The position numbers and the translations under genes were made by a program. A model generated the notes under the pieces. That model made no database searches. It was not told where the DNA came from and saw only the letters and a program-made list of their open reading frames with translations. From a virus: a stretch of 63,624 nucleotides of DNA. Below are positions 1-7,988 of the stretch, one piece after another (within the stretch, counting starts at the first letter, position 1; each line of letters begins with the position of its first letter). The stretch spans positions 1 to 63,624 of IMG/VR virus record IMGVR_UViG_3300001589_000008, one strand, 5' to 3'.

Positions 1-520
1 GCCCGCCTCGAGCATTCATTAAGTGTTCGTAAATTGCTGTTGGATATGCTCCAGGAGCACTTGGCTGAGCCACAACGTCCACTGTAATAATTTCAAAATC
101 CGATACATCACCGGAGTCTGTAACTTCACCAGAGCCCCTACTGGAAACACCAAGTTTTACTCCGCTATTAAGCATTGTTTCTACTAGTTTTCCCATAGGA
201 GTTGGTAATATTTTTAGTTTACCATAACCGTTAGCATCTTCCATCCACATTTCTGTGATCATGTGTGATACACGGTCTAGGTTAATATTAAGGCCTTCTG
301 GATGATCTACTTCCCCGAGTACACTGTATCCTCCTGTAACTTGATCGTTAAGAGTTTTGACAGCCCTACCAATTTCATTGACAGGATACACACGCTGATT
401 AGCATTGCGTACTCCGCCTTGGATGCAAATACCTTTCATAAAAAGGTCCTTGCCATCATTAGCAGTTTCTACGACGATCTTCGCCTGGTCGAATGTCAAG
501 TTCTCACGTAAGTTTAACAT
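1..520 (-). CDS. 21: Prohead core protease, gp21-like (3' end cut by window edge)
   Basis: Serine protease that matures T4-type proheads by cutting scaffold, core and capsid proteins after the scaffold has assembled. I translated about 173 N-terminal residues from the reverse strand; the C-terminus lies outside the window. Seen: a His in GEVDHPEG (about H73) and a Ser in GVSSRGSG (about S126/127), matching the His/Ser pair of the gp21 and herpes-assemblin type of prohead protease, followed by TVDVVAQPSAPGA, a typical conserved block. The ATG at 520 follows an AAGGA ribosome site and lies 10 nt after the stop of the acidic core protein gene, so the two are co-transcribed. In T4 the order is 20, 67, 68, 21, 22, 23; the layout here agrees. 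The major capsid gene would be expected off the left edge. Confidence 0.85.
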   Translation of the reverse strand, partial: MLNLRENLTFDQAKIVVETANDGKDLFMKGICIQGGVRNANQRVYPVNEIGRAVKTLNDQVTGGYSVLGEVDHPEGLNINLDRVSHMITEMWMEDANGYGKLKILPTPMGKLVETMLNSGVKLGVSSRGSGEVTDSGDVSDFEIITVDVVAQPSAPGAYPTAIYEHLMNARGG

Positions 521-530
521 CTAGTCTTCC

Positions 531-1553
531 TTATTTGCCGACAATTGATTTTTTATTGTCTGCTGTATCGCCTGCGCCTTTTTTCTCAGCACCGTGGCCT
601 TTTGACATTGGTTTCATTGCTTTCCCTGCTTTACCGCCTGGAACGTTTATGTTGCCCATGTTGTCTTCCTTAGGACTATTACCAGCTAAACCGCCAGCTG
701 TCCCACCTGGACCAGCTTCGCCACCTGCAACTATATTTGCTGAGGTACCGTCACCCATTTTGTTAGCGCCTGCTACTGTACTTTTTGCATTCGCGCCGTT
801 ATCGCCGCCAATTTTTTGTGCATCTAGTCCACCACCACTTACTTTTTCAACATACTCACGCATTTGTTCTGCTTCTGATTTATTAGCTTCGTCAACATCT
901 TCATCTGATGCTTCATCAACTTCTTCGTCAGTTGCTTCTTCCATGCCAAGATTGACACTCTCTTCTTCTGGAGCGTCTTCTTCTTCCTCGTCGTCACCGC
1001 CTTCGGAATCTTTATCGTCATCCTTTGAGTCCATGGAGTCTCCGCCCATTTCTGCATCAAATGCCGCTTTTAGTTTTTCTACTTCGTCTTGCAAATCACT
1101 AATGTCATCAGCCATGTCATCTGGTGAACCTGGCTCACCTTCGTCATCCATGCCCATTGGATCTTCTTCGCCTTTATCAGCGCCAATATCCATTGCCATG
1201 TCATCGCCTTGATCCATATCCATTGGATCTGCTTCAACTTCAAATTCGTCTAAATCAAAGTTTTCATCTAAGTCTTCATCTGACTCATCTACTTCTTCGT
1301 CTTTAGCTTCGTCGACTTCTTCATCATTTGATTCGTCTACTTCTTCGTCAGTTGCTTCATCTACTTCTTCATCTGTAGCTTCATCAACTTCTTCGTCAGT
1401 TGCTTCATCAACTTCGAGTTCGTCTTCTAATACTTTTTCGTAAATTTCTCTGGACTTTTCAACAACTATTTCGTGAAATAATTCTTCCGCGCCAGTACGG
1501 TCTTCGTTAACTAACTTTTCGAGCATTTCCTCGAACTTGTTACGATCTGCCAT
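531..1553 (-). CDS. Acidic prohead core/scaffold protein (gp68/gp22-like)
   Basis: Probable internal scaffold of the prohead. The first 45 residues (FEEMLEKLVNEDR, then AEELFHEIVVEKSREIYE) resemble the conserved N-terminus of prohead core proteins in marine T4-like phages. After that comes an extremely acidic region built on an eight-residue repeat, EVDEATDE, about six times in a row at residues 45-95, with two or three more copies near residues 205-225. The rest is Gly/Asn/Ala-rich and ends in a basic tail (KPMSKGHGAEKK). It lies between the MptE-like gene and gp21, has an AGGAGA ribosome site 7 nt before ATG, and is probably a gp21 substrate. A TAAATAC late-promoter variant sits about 50 nt upstream on the minus strand (near 1603). 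The separate gp22 and gp67/68 roles of T4 may be merged here; that is inference. Confidence 0.7.
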   Translation of the reverse strand: MADRNKFEEMLEKLVNEDRTGAEELFHEIVVEKSREIYEKVLEDELEVDEATDEEVDEATDEEVDEATDEEVDESNDEEVDEAKDEEVDESDEDLDENFDLDEFEVEADPMDMDQGDDMAMDIGADKGEEDPMGMDDEGEPGSPDDMADDISDLQDEVEKLKAAFDAEMGGDSMDSKDDDKDSEGGDDEEEEDAPEEESVNLGMEEATDEEVDEASDEDVDEANKSEAEQMREYVEKVSGGGLDAQKIGGDNGANAKSTVAGANKMGDGTSANIVAGGEAGPGGTAGGLAGNSPKEDNMGNINVPGGKAGKAMKPMSKGHGAEKKGAGDTADNKKSIVGK

Positions 1554-1643
1554 TTTCTTTCTCCTAATGAAATGTTATGTTACCTAAGGTTAGGCTGTCA
1601 GTTGTATTTACTCAATGTACGAAATATGGGTGTATAATAGGCT

Positions 1644-1660
1644 CAAAATGAGTCATTTTG
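1644..1660. repeat. Inverted repeat over a stop codon
   Basis: CAAAATGA, one base, TCATTTTG: a perfect 8-bp inverted repeat spanning the stop codon of the MptE-like gene in the 99-nt gap before the core protein gene. No T-run follows on either strand, so a classic intrinsic terminator is not supported. It could be an attenuator or an mRNA-stabilising hairpin. Confidence 0.4.
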
Positions 1661-2261
1661 AAATATAAGCAGAGATATTAAAGGATTTAGCAAAATCTCC
1701 AATGGCAATATGACTTAAATTAGCAAAATTTGCAAATGGTTCTGGTATGTAAGAATCCTTATTCTCTAACACTCTTATATATCTCTTTTGAGGAGATTTC
1801 TGGATTACACTACAAGTTTGACGTAACCAATTGCCATAATATGTTGCTCCGTCGTCCTCTCTTTTATAGTTTGCTGTACTTGAATATATATTATTCACCC
1901 TTTTATGTTCAGGTCCTATGCCTCTATAATCAAATCCCAATATGTATATTACAGAATGGTCGTGTATTGCCGCAAGATGTAATGCTGTTGGACCACTACT
2001 CCATCCCATACTCGGATCAAAGTAATTAAAACTTGTATAAGGTTCAAATGCTTTATTGTAATTTGTCCATACTTGGTTAGTATGATGATATCTACTCATA
2101 TTAATTTCATGGATCATTTTAATATCCACAGCAACTAAGTAGTCAACAGTAGTTTCTCTATATACTGCATTACATGCATATAAAGTTCCGTATTTTTTTA
2201 ATGGGTCTATTGGGATAGATTGACGACTAGTGCCATTACCTAGTACAAAAGCTATACTCAA
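1653..2261 (-). CDS. MptE/DUF115-like putative nucleotide-binding protein
   Basis: A 202-residue protein of unknown role placed inside the head-assembly genes. Visible motifs: an N-terminal Rossmann-like strand and loop FVLGNGTSR, then DYLVAVD, then SSGPTALHLAA, then IYILGFDYRG. This order is like the MptE/DUF115 and sialyltransferase-related folds, which bind nucleotides or nucleotide sugars. I recall similar proteins in marine T4-like genomes, annotated as hypothetical. The start is TTG at 2261, 8 nt after a GGAG that overlaps the end of the previous gene, indicating translational coupling. Whether it decorates the capsid or is simply carried there cannot be told from sequence. The family call is moderate and any function is speculative. 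Confidence 0.5.
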   Translation of the reverse strand: MSIAFVLGNGTSRQSIPIDPLKKYGTLYACNAVYRETTVDYLVAVDIKMIHEINMSRYHHTNQVWTNYNKAFEPYTSFNYFDPSMGWSSGPTALHLAAIHDHSVIYILGFDYRGIGPEHKRVNNIYSSTANYKREDDGATYYGNWLRQTCSVIQKSPQKRYIRVLENKDSYIPEPFANFANLSHIAIGDFAKSFNISAYISK

Positions 2262-2264
2262 TTA

Positions 2265-2513
2265 TCATACTCCACCGGCCTCTGCATCAGCCTTTATGCC
2301 ATACATTTGTCTAACAAACAAGAGTTCTTTCTCTTGCTCTTCTGTATGTAGCTCTGCGGCTTTTCTTGCACGGTTTATCTGGCGAAGTGTTAACTTAGTT
2401 TTACGTGTATCATCTAGATCTACCGGAGATTGATCTAGCTCAGGCTCATAACGTTTGTCATCCACTGGTTCTAAAGTTTCTTTATCAAAATAAAATAGTT
2501 CACGTAGTATCAT
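2265..2513 (-). CDS. Small conserved protein in the gp67 position
   Basis: 82 residues, charged and helical, starting MILRELFYFD and carrying TRKTKLTLRQINRARKAAE then EEQEKELLFVRQMYG. It sits directly downstream of gp20, where T4 has the prohead core gene 67, and I recall close equivalents in cyanomyophages. No catalytic motif is visible; a small core or portal-associated assembly protein is plausible. There is no ribosome site before the ATG, and a perfect TATAAATA late motif ends only 5 nt upstream, so the message from that promoter could be leaderless or nearly so. Confidence 0.6.
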   Translation of the reverse strand: MILRELFYFDKETLEPVDDKRYEPELDQSPVDLDDTRKTKLTLRQINRARKAAELHTEEQEKELLFVRQMYGIKADAEAGGV

Positions 2514-2518
2514 AGTAG

Positions 2519-2526
2519 TATTTATA
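2519..2526 (-). promoter_or_regulatory. T4-type late promoter motif TATAAATA
   Basis: On the minus strand the sequence reads TATAAATACTACT, close to the T4 late consensus recognised by gp55-RNA polymerase. It overlaps the stop codon of gp20 and lies just before the ATG of the 82-aa gene. Chance overlap of a stop codon and ATAAATA is possible. Confidence 0.5.
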
Positions 2527-4267
2527 CAGTTACGTCAGTATTACCTTCAGCTCCCGCATCTCCTCCAGTTGGTAGTTCTGCACCAGCATCAGCTGTACCT
2601 CCTTCGATAGGACCCTCAGCATCAGGTGCTTCGTCTTCCATGCCGCCAATATCTCCAGCAATTCCTGCACCGCTAATACCAGCGCCTCTCATTTCGCCTT
2701 CTGCATCAGCTGGCATTGGATCTAAAGTTTCATCGTTTTCTTCACGCCATAAACGTTCATTTTCTGCAACTTCTTCTGCCGACATTCCTAAAAATCTTTT
2801 CATCGCAAATCTATTTGAAATATATGGTATAGCAACCATCTGTGTAAATGTTGGAATACGTGCATTATCAATTTCAGATTGTCTATAACTTGCAAAGTTT
2901 TGTGGTGGTTGGAATCTTAAATCAAACATTGCTGTATCAATATTAATTCCTTTTTCTAATACATAACGTTTAAATTCTTGATTTAGTTCCTCTACAACTA
3001 AATTTTGTAATCTTTCGCAATACGTATTAAATCTTAATTCTTGTATATATGCTGTTCCTACTCTTCCGTCGTTGTATTGTGCGGCTGAATCATCTGCACC
3101 AGTAGGTAGATAGCTTGAAGGAATACGCAACCCACGAACCAACTTGTTAGTAAAGTATCTAAGGTCATCAATTTCTCCTAGGTTAGTACCACCAGGTAAT
3201 GTTTCTACCTTAGATCCACGACCTTCAGCAGTTTGTGGAAAGAAATAATCTTCATTAATTGATAAAGGATTGTAACTACTGTCTATAACATTAGTGCCTC
3301 CGCCTGTACTACTTGGGATCCTGCGTTGGTGGATCTCAGTTTTTACACGCTCAACAAATTGCATCGCTAAGTGCGATGGCATATTGCCGACATCTACATA
3401 GAACACCCTGCGTTCTGGAGCACGTTGTACCCTGTAGATGATAATAGCATCCTCTAGTAATTCTTTTTGTTTATATACTTTAAATATAGTTTCTAATAAA
3501 CTATTACCAAACGGATAATTTTGATCTAGTCCTTCACTTAAACTTAAATGTACAATATTATCTGCATCAACCGAAATTTCTCCGTCTTCAGTACTAAATC
3601 GTGATCCTGATTGTTGTGGAGCATTTCCTACCATACCTCTAACACCACCAGCTGGTTGATAGTTTCCACCACCGCCGTTTATATTTCCACTTGTTACATG
3701 TGGAGTAGTAGCAACCATATCCTTAAAGTTTAAATTAAAGTTTTTAATAACATATTGCTCTGGAGTTTTTCCTTCGCTTTCGTTTACAATAATTCTGTTA
3801 ACATTTGCACCGTCTACATGGAATAGTTTTTTAGTTTCTGGATCTCTAATAAAAAATTGATCACCATACTTAAAACAGTTCCTTAGTATTCTAAACATAC
3901 GTGTTTCAAATTTGTTTAACTTACACCATTGCTGTAGATATTGCTGTATGATAGTAGTTTCTGTATTTGTAGATTTCTTTTTGAAGTCTATAGTAAATGG
4001 GGTTCTATTCTGTGAATTTTGCTGTGAACAGAATTCTGCTAAGATATCAAGAGCCGCATTAACTTCTGAATCCATATCCATAGTGTTATACTGCCCATAA
4101 CGTTCAACTCTATTTGGGCTACCTACATAAACATCAGGTAAGTATGAACTATAATTAGTTCTTGCTGGACCTGGATTTCCGCCACCTCTTCCGCCACCTA
4201 ACGGCGAGTAGCTTCCTCCCATGTTATCACCTGTTTGAACAGGTGTAAAATATTTCTTCCAACTCAT
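2522..4267 (-). CDS. 20: Portal vertex protein, gp20
   Basis: Forms the dodecameric portal through which DNA is packaged and to which the neck attaches. At 581 residues it is close to T4 gp20 (524) and to marine homologues. Typical blocks are visible: MDSEVNAALDILAEF near residue 65, LQQWCKLNKFETRMFRILRNC near 110, the RAPERRVFYVDVGNMP block near 285, and the TLPGGTNLGEIDDLRYF and GLRIPSSYLP blocks near 360-395. The C-terminus (residues 510-581) is a Gly/Ala/Asp-rich tail. The ATG at 4267 has AGGA 8 nt upstream that overlaps the tape-measure stop codon, so it is translated in an operon with that gene. An internal Gly-rich loop around residues 195-225 interrupts the usual sequence. Confidence 0.93.
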   Translation of the reverse strand: MSWKKYFTPVQTGDNMGGSYSPLGGGRGGGNPGPARTNYSSYLPDVYVGSPNRVERYGQYNTMDMDSEVNAALDILAEFCSQQNSQNRTPFTIDFKKKSTNTETTIIQQYLQQWCKLNKFETRMFRILRNCFKYGDQFFIRDPETKKLFHVDGANVNRIIVNESEGKTPEQYVIKNFNLNFKDMVATTPHVTSGNINGGGGNYQPAGGVRGMVGNAPQQSGSRFSTEDGEISVDADNIVHLSLSEGLDQNYPFGNSLLETIFKVYKQKELLEDAIIIYRVQRAPERRVFYVDVGNMPSHLAMQFVERVKTEIHQRRIPSSTGGGTNVIDSSYNPLSINEDYFFPQTAEGRGSKVETLPGGTNLGEIDDLRYFTNKLVRGLRIPSSYLPTGADDSAAQYNDGRVGTAYIQELRFNTYCERLQNLVVEELNQEFKRYVLEKGINIDTAMFDLRFQPPQNFASYRQSEIDNARIPTFTQMVAIPYISNRFAMKRFLGMSAEEVAENERLWREENDETLDPMPADAEGEMRGAGISGAGIAGDIGGMEDEAPDAEGPIEGGTADAGAELPTGGDAGAEGNTDVTV

Positions 4268-4276
4268 ATAATTTTC

Positions 4277-6793
4277 CTAATTATAGTCACCACTTAAACT
4301 TCTGTAACCTTGTTTGTTTATAACATTACCTAAACGTAGTACTTCTAAGATACTTGCATTAGTAGTATTTAACATCGTAAGCTGATCTGAGCTACCCGAT
4401 CCGGACCCGCTACCTCCCGGTAATTTAGTATTACCAGCATTATCGCCTTTATAAAAAGGTAACCAACTATTATCTTTAGTCAATTCATCATTAATTTTTC
4501 CAAGAGCATCGCCCAACCGTTCCATTTGCTTTGCGTATTCTTTTAACCCACTAGCATCTAAATCATCACCAAACTTTGATAAACCTTCTAATGCAGTACC
4601 ACTTAGTTTTACATTGTCAATAGCTGTTGCATCAATACCTTTAAATTTATTTAAACCTTCAACAATTTTATCAAAAGGTGAATCAGCACCAAAGAAACTA
4701 GTAATACTATCTAGTACCCCACCAGCAGTAAGTGATATTAGTGCAGGTCCTAGTAATCCAAGTGATGTAGAAATTTCTGCAAAGTTTGCCGCGCCTTTCA
4801 TGTTAGCCATTTTTTCAACACCTGCGGCAATCTTTTCAACACCGTCTCCGGCCAATGAAATACCTTTTCCTGCAAGTGTTATTGCGGCGCCAGTACCAAT
4901 AAGCATAGCTGTAAATACTGCGGCACCAATTGCTACTGGTCCGTTTGCAAACATTTTTAATATTGTAGTAAATGCTTTAAATCCTAGATATACAACACCA
5001 CCAGCCGCAAGCATTGCACCTAATCCAGCTAGTCCAGCGCCTATTGTTGCTCCTGCAATCATTTTAAGTATGTCACCAAGTGCTGTAAAGCCGTTATCGG
5101 CAGCCATATCTGCACCATTTCCACCACCACCTGGTGGTCCTTCTTGTTTTACAGCCTTTTTACCAAATATAGCATCCATAGCCATTTGTTTTAATCCACT
5201 AAGTGCTGAACTAATATGAGGTTTCATTAGTTCTCCTAGTTTTGATAATCCTTTTGACAAATATACTCCTATGGTTTCCATAAGATTACCTTTTTCAAAT
5301 GCTGTAACAAGTCCTTTTAGGTGTTTGGAAAATGTATCAACATACCCTTGTACAACAACCATATCAAATCCACTTAGTGCATCTCCAACTGATACTAAAG
5401 CATCTTCAACTGTAGCAAACACTCCTGATTTTATTAATGCATCTGTTATCTTATTCTTAAGTTTTTGAATTTCTGTACTAAACGCTGTTAGTTTATCTCT
5501 TCTATCTTTAGCCGCCTTTTCTTCTTTTTTTCTAGCGGCTTCTGCTTCTTTATCAGCTGCCGTCATCTTTTTCACACTTAAATCAACGGCTGTGCCAATA
5601 GTATTAAGTTTTTCTGCAAGCTCGTTACCTTGCTTAGCCGAAACAGCCAAGTTCTTCTTAACTGCATCTGGCATAGCGTTGTACGCTACTTGAGCATCAG
5701 ACATTGCCTTATCAAATGCTTCTTGTGAAATTGTGCCTTTTTTCAGTTGTTCAACCATAGTACCTAGTTCAGGATTTAATTTTAATAAGGCCTTACCCAT
5801 CATAGTTGTTGGAACACCGTTAGTGACTACCATATCAGCAAGAGCATCACCAATCTCTTTATTTTTAGCAGTATAAAATGCTACAGTATTTCTTACTGCT
5901 TCTTCTTGTTTTCCTAATGTTTTTACATATGCTTCAAAGTTTACGTCTGCAGATCTAGCATCCATTTGATCAGCAAGTTCTCTTCTTGACTTACCTGTTA
6001 ACTTAGACAGTCTATCAAGTTCTAGTACGTATGCTCTAGCACCGTCAGTTTGTTGCTTTGAAGTCATTTGTTGAAATCTAGCACCTCTAGCCTGAATCTT
6101 CATGTAGTCGGCGGTAAACTCGCCCACTTCAGACATTGTTAATCCTAAGCTAGTAAATTGAGACGAATTTTTTGCTAGGGTAGCTTGTAGTTTACCAAAT
6201 TGTCTTACACCGGCGCCGCCGTTCATATTTAAACTTGCAAACACTTCTGAACTATTCATAACAATGCTTTTAAAGCTATCCATATCCATAGCAGTTGAGG
6301 CCGCAATTTTTCTAAATTCTTGTAAGCCTCCACCTACATCAACACCTACTGCTGACAACTCTCTAAAGTCTTCAATTTGATTATCTATTGTAGATACTAA
6401 TAACTGTCCAATAGACGCTAATGGTCCACCAAAAATAGGTATTGCACTAGCCGCACCTGCAATGTGACTAGTAAAGTCACTAATCTTAGTTCCACCAGTT
6501 AATAACTCCCCAGCTAACCCTTTAGCCGCACCAAATACTTGGCCAATACCTCGAGATAATGCATTACCTGCATTATCAGCTGACTCTTCTAATTCGTCTA
6601 ATTCTTTAGATGTTTTTCCAGTTTGTTTAGCTAGGTCTAATAGAGAGTCTTTAGCACCTCCGGCACCTCCGGCTCCTCCTCCACCACCGCCGCCCTGTTG
6701 CATAGCTTTAAGTAGCTGTTTTAAAGTTGCTTCGGTGGCCGCGTTCTCGAGGTTTACTTCCTCTTGACCAATAGTACCTGTAACTTCTGCCAT
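4277..6793 (-). CDS. Putative tail tape-measure protein (gp29-like role)
   Basis: 838 residues, predicted to set tail length inside the tube and perhaps to act during DNA ejection. Visible features: a Gly-run linker (residues 35-47), long Ala/Lys/Glu-rich helical stretches, a strongly basic coiled-coil-like segment (AADKEAEAARKKEEKAAKDRR, about 405-425), and hydrophobic Gly/Ala-rich segments near 580-640, typical of tape measures. The C-terminus has a Gly/Ser linker. T4 gp29 is 590 residues, so this one is longer. It is first in a minus-strand operon with gp20 and diverges from gp26, consistent with a tape measure beside its assembly chaperones. The call rests on composition, size and context, not on a diagnostic motif. 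Confidence 0.6.
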   Translation of the reverse strand: MAEVTGTIGQEEVNLENAATEATLKQLLKAMQQGGGGGGGAGGAGGAKDSLLDLAKQTGKTSKELDELEESADNAGNALSRGIGQVFGAAKGLAGELLTGGTKISDFTSHIAGAASAIPIFGGPLASIGQLLVSTIDNQIEDFRELSAVGVDVGGGLQEFRKIAASTAMDMDSFKSIVMNSSEVFASLNMNGGAGVRQFGKLQATLAKNSSQFTSLGLTMSEVGEFTADYMKIQARGARFQQMTSKQQTDGARAYVLELDRLSKLTGKSRRELADQMDARSADVNFEAYVKTLGKQEEAVRNTVAFYTAKNKEIGDALADMVVTNGVPTTMMGKALLKLNPELGTMVEQLKKGTISQEAFDKAMSDAQVAYNAMPDAVKKNLAVSAKQGNELAEKLNTIGTAVDLSVKKMTAADKEAEAARKKEEKAAKDRRDKLTAFSTEIQKLKNKITDALIKSGVFATVEDALVSVGDALSGFDMVVVQGYVDTFSKHLKGLVTAFEKGNLMETIGVYLSKGLSKLGELMKPHISSALSGLKQMAMDAIFGKKAVKQEGPPGGGGNGADMAADNGFTALGDILKMIAGATIGAGLAGLGAMLAAGGVVYLGFKAFTTILKMFANGPVAIGAAVFTAMLIGTGAAITLAGKGISLAGDGVEKIAAGVEKMANMKGAANFAEISTSLGLLGPALISLTAGGVLDSITSFFGADSPFDKIVEGLNKFKGIDATAIDNVKLSGTALEGLSKFGDDLDASGLKEYAKQMERLGDALGKINDELTKDNSWLPFYKGDNAGNTKLPGGSGSGSGSSDQLTMLNTTNASILEVLRLGNVINKQGYRSLSGDYN

Positions 6794-6819
6794 AAATTAT
6801 CAATCCTATTAAGTACGCA

Positions 6820-6827
6820 CATAAATA
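6820..6827 (+). promoter_or_regulatory. Late promoter motif CATAAATA for gp26
   Basis: NATAAATA match 44 nt upstream of the gp26 ATG, in the 77-nt divergent gap. It lies upstream of the opposing motif at 6852-6859, so the two transcripts would overlap by a few tens of bases. Confidence 0.55.
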
Positions 6828-6851
6828 TAAAAGATACATACTTGTATAATG

Positions 6852-6859
6852 TATTTATA
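6852..6859 (-). promoter_or_regulatory. Late promoter motif TATAAATA for the tape measure operon
   Basis: The minus strand reads GTATAAATAC, about 59 nt before the start of the 838-aa gene. It is a perfect match to the T4 late -10 consensus, facing the opposite way to the motif at 6820. Confidence 0.6.
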
Positions 6860-6870
6860 CGGAGAAAAAC

Positions 6871-7764
6871 ATGATTGAAAATAATGCGCCGGGCGTAACA
6901 CAAATAACTGCTACAGGTGCTAACCCTTTAAAGAAATACTTTAGACAACCTAAATTATATATTACGTTGCCTAGCAAAGGTAGTTGGTATCCGTCAGGAT
7001 CAATTGCAATGTCTGAAAATAACGAACTACCAGTGTTTCCAATGACAGCTAAAGATGAATTAACTTTAAAAACACCAGATGCACTACTTAACGGAGCGGC
7101 AACTGTTGAAATTATACAAAGTTGTATTCCAAATATTAAAGATGCGTGGTTAATGCCTAGTATTGATGTTGATGCATGTTTAATTGCAATACGTATTGCA
7201 TCTTATGGTGAGCAAATGGATCTTACAATTACACCACCAGGCACTAACGAAGAAAAAGTATTTGGTTTAGATCTTAGACAGCTATTAGAAACTATGGGTC
7301 AATTTAATTTTGTTGAAGATGTTCCAATGAAATCTAAAGATTTTCAAGTCAAAGTTAGACCTGTAACTTACAAAGAATTTACAGCCGCATCGTTGTCTAC
7401 GTTTGAAGAACAAAGAATGTTTACTATTGTTAATGATGCTGAAATGCAACAAGAAGAAAAACTTGAAAAGTTTGGACAAACTTTTACTAAACTTAGAGAT
7501 CTTACAGTTGGTATTATTACTGATAGTATTGTATCAATTACTGTTGAAGATAATGTAGTAACTGATAGATCACATATTACTGACTTCATTAGTAATTCTG
7601 ATAAAGAAGTATTTAAAGATATTACAGATCATATTGAAATACAAAAAGAAAACTTTGCTGTTAAACCAATGACAGTTAATTCAGACCCGGAGCAAATTGC
7701 TAATGGCGCACCAGAGACTTACGAAGTGCCCATTGTATTTGATCAAGCAAGTTTTTTCGGATAA
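6871..7764 (+). CDS. 26: Baseplate hub/assembly protein, gp26-like (zero-frame product)
   Basis: 297 residues. The start of the conserved domain (LYITLPSKGSWYPSGS, PVFPMTAKDEL, TPDALLNGAATVEIIQSCIP, residues 30-100) is the hallmark of the T4 gp26 family (Pfam T4_baseplate type). In T4 gp26 and gp51 are needed to build the baseplate hub around the tape measure. The ATG has GGAG 7 nt upstream. It is longer than T4 gp26 (208 aa), with an acidic helical C-terminal half. The last codons (agt ttt ttc gga taa) form a slippery heptamer followed by a hairpin, so a fraction of ribosomes may shift to -1 and add 76 residues from the next frame. Position beside the tape-measure gene supports an assembly-chaperone role. 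Confidence 0.85.
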   Translation: MIENNAPGVTQITATGANPLKKYFRQPKLYITLPSKGSWYPSGSIAMSENNELPVFPMTAKDELTLKTPDALLNGAATVEIIQSCIPNIKDAWLMPSIDVDACLIAIRIASYGEQMDLTITPPGTNEEKVFGLDLRQLLETMGQFNFVEDVPMKSKDFQVKVRPVTYKEFTAASLSTFEEQRMFTIVNDAEMQQEEKLEKFGQTFTKLRDLTVGIITDSIVSITVEDNVVTDRSHITDFISNSDKEVFKDITDHIEIQKENFAVKPMTVNSDPEQIANGAPETYEVPIVFDQASFFG

Positions 7765-7988
7765 GGATCATCAACTGGTCAATTGACGAGATCCTAAGAG
7801 AAGTAGATGACCTAAAAGGACAAGCAAAAGAATTCCGGCATTCAATCTTAAAATTGATGTGGTATATGCGAGGTAGTATTAGTATGGACGAGGCATTTAT
7901 GCTTAGTCACGAAGATCGAAGTCTTATCAATGACATTGTTAAAGAAAATTACGAAGATACTAAAAAGTCCGGATTACCGTTAATTTAA
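7743..7988 (+). CDS. -1 frame extension of gp26, gp51-position ORF
   Basis: An open frame between a TGA at 7740-7742 and a TAA at 7986-7988, encoding after the slip site about 76 residues: RIRIINWSIDEILREV, then KEFRHSILKLMWYMRGSIS, then MDEAFMLSHEDRSLINDIV, ending KSGLPLI. It looks like a real helical protein but has no good start: ATA/ATC/ATT codons near the beginning, and the first TTG/ATG (7854/7857) removes the first third. Frameshifting from gp26 explains this and would give a fusion of about 372 residues. In T4 gene 51, a hub-assembly factor, directly follows gene 26, so this may be its counterpart. It meets the next minus-strand gene tail to tail, their stop codons overlapping. Confidence 0.65.
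   Translation, partial: SSKFFRIRIINWSIDEILREVDDLKGQAKEFRHSILKLMWYMRGSISMDEAFMLSHEDRSLINDIVKENYEDTKKSGLPLI
7752..7795 (+). promoter_or_regulatory. Probable programmed -1 ribosomal frameshift signal
   Basis: A heptamer T TTT TTC at 7752-7758 is in the correct phase of gp26 (X XXY YYZ). It is followed by a 5-nt spacer and an inverted repeat, AGGATC at 7764-7769 with GATCCT at 7790-7795; a 10-nt palindrome (GTCAATTGAC) lies in the loop. Slipping by -1 leads straight into the open frame that ends at 7988. All parts are seen in the sequence; use in the cell is inferred by analogy with lambda G/GT-type tail assembly chaperones. Confidence 0.65.

Noticed and set aside
493-1212. 239-residue plus-strand ORF, Ser/Pro-rich
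   Set aside because: It is the antisense of the acidic core gene; its composition is explained by the complementary GAA/GAT-rich codons and it has no ribosome site.
1644-1660. Intrinsic terminator
   Set aside because: The stem is AT-rich with a one-base centre and no T-run on either strand; kept only as an inverted repeat.
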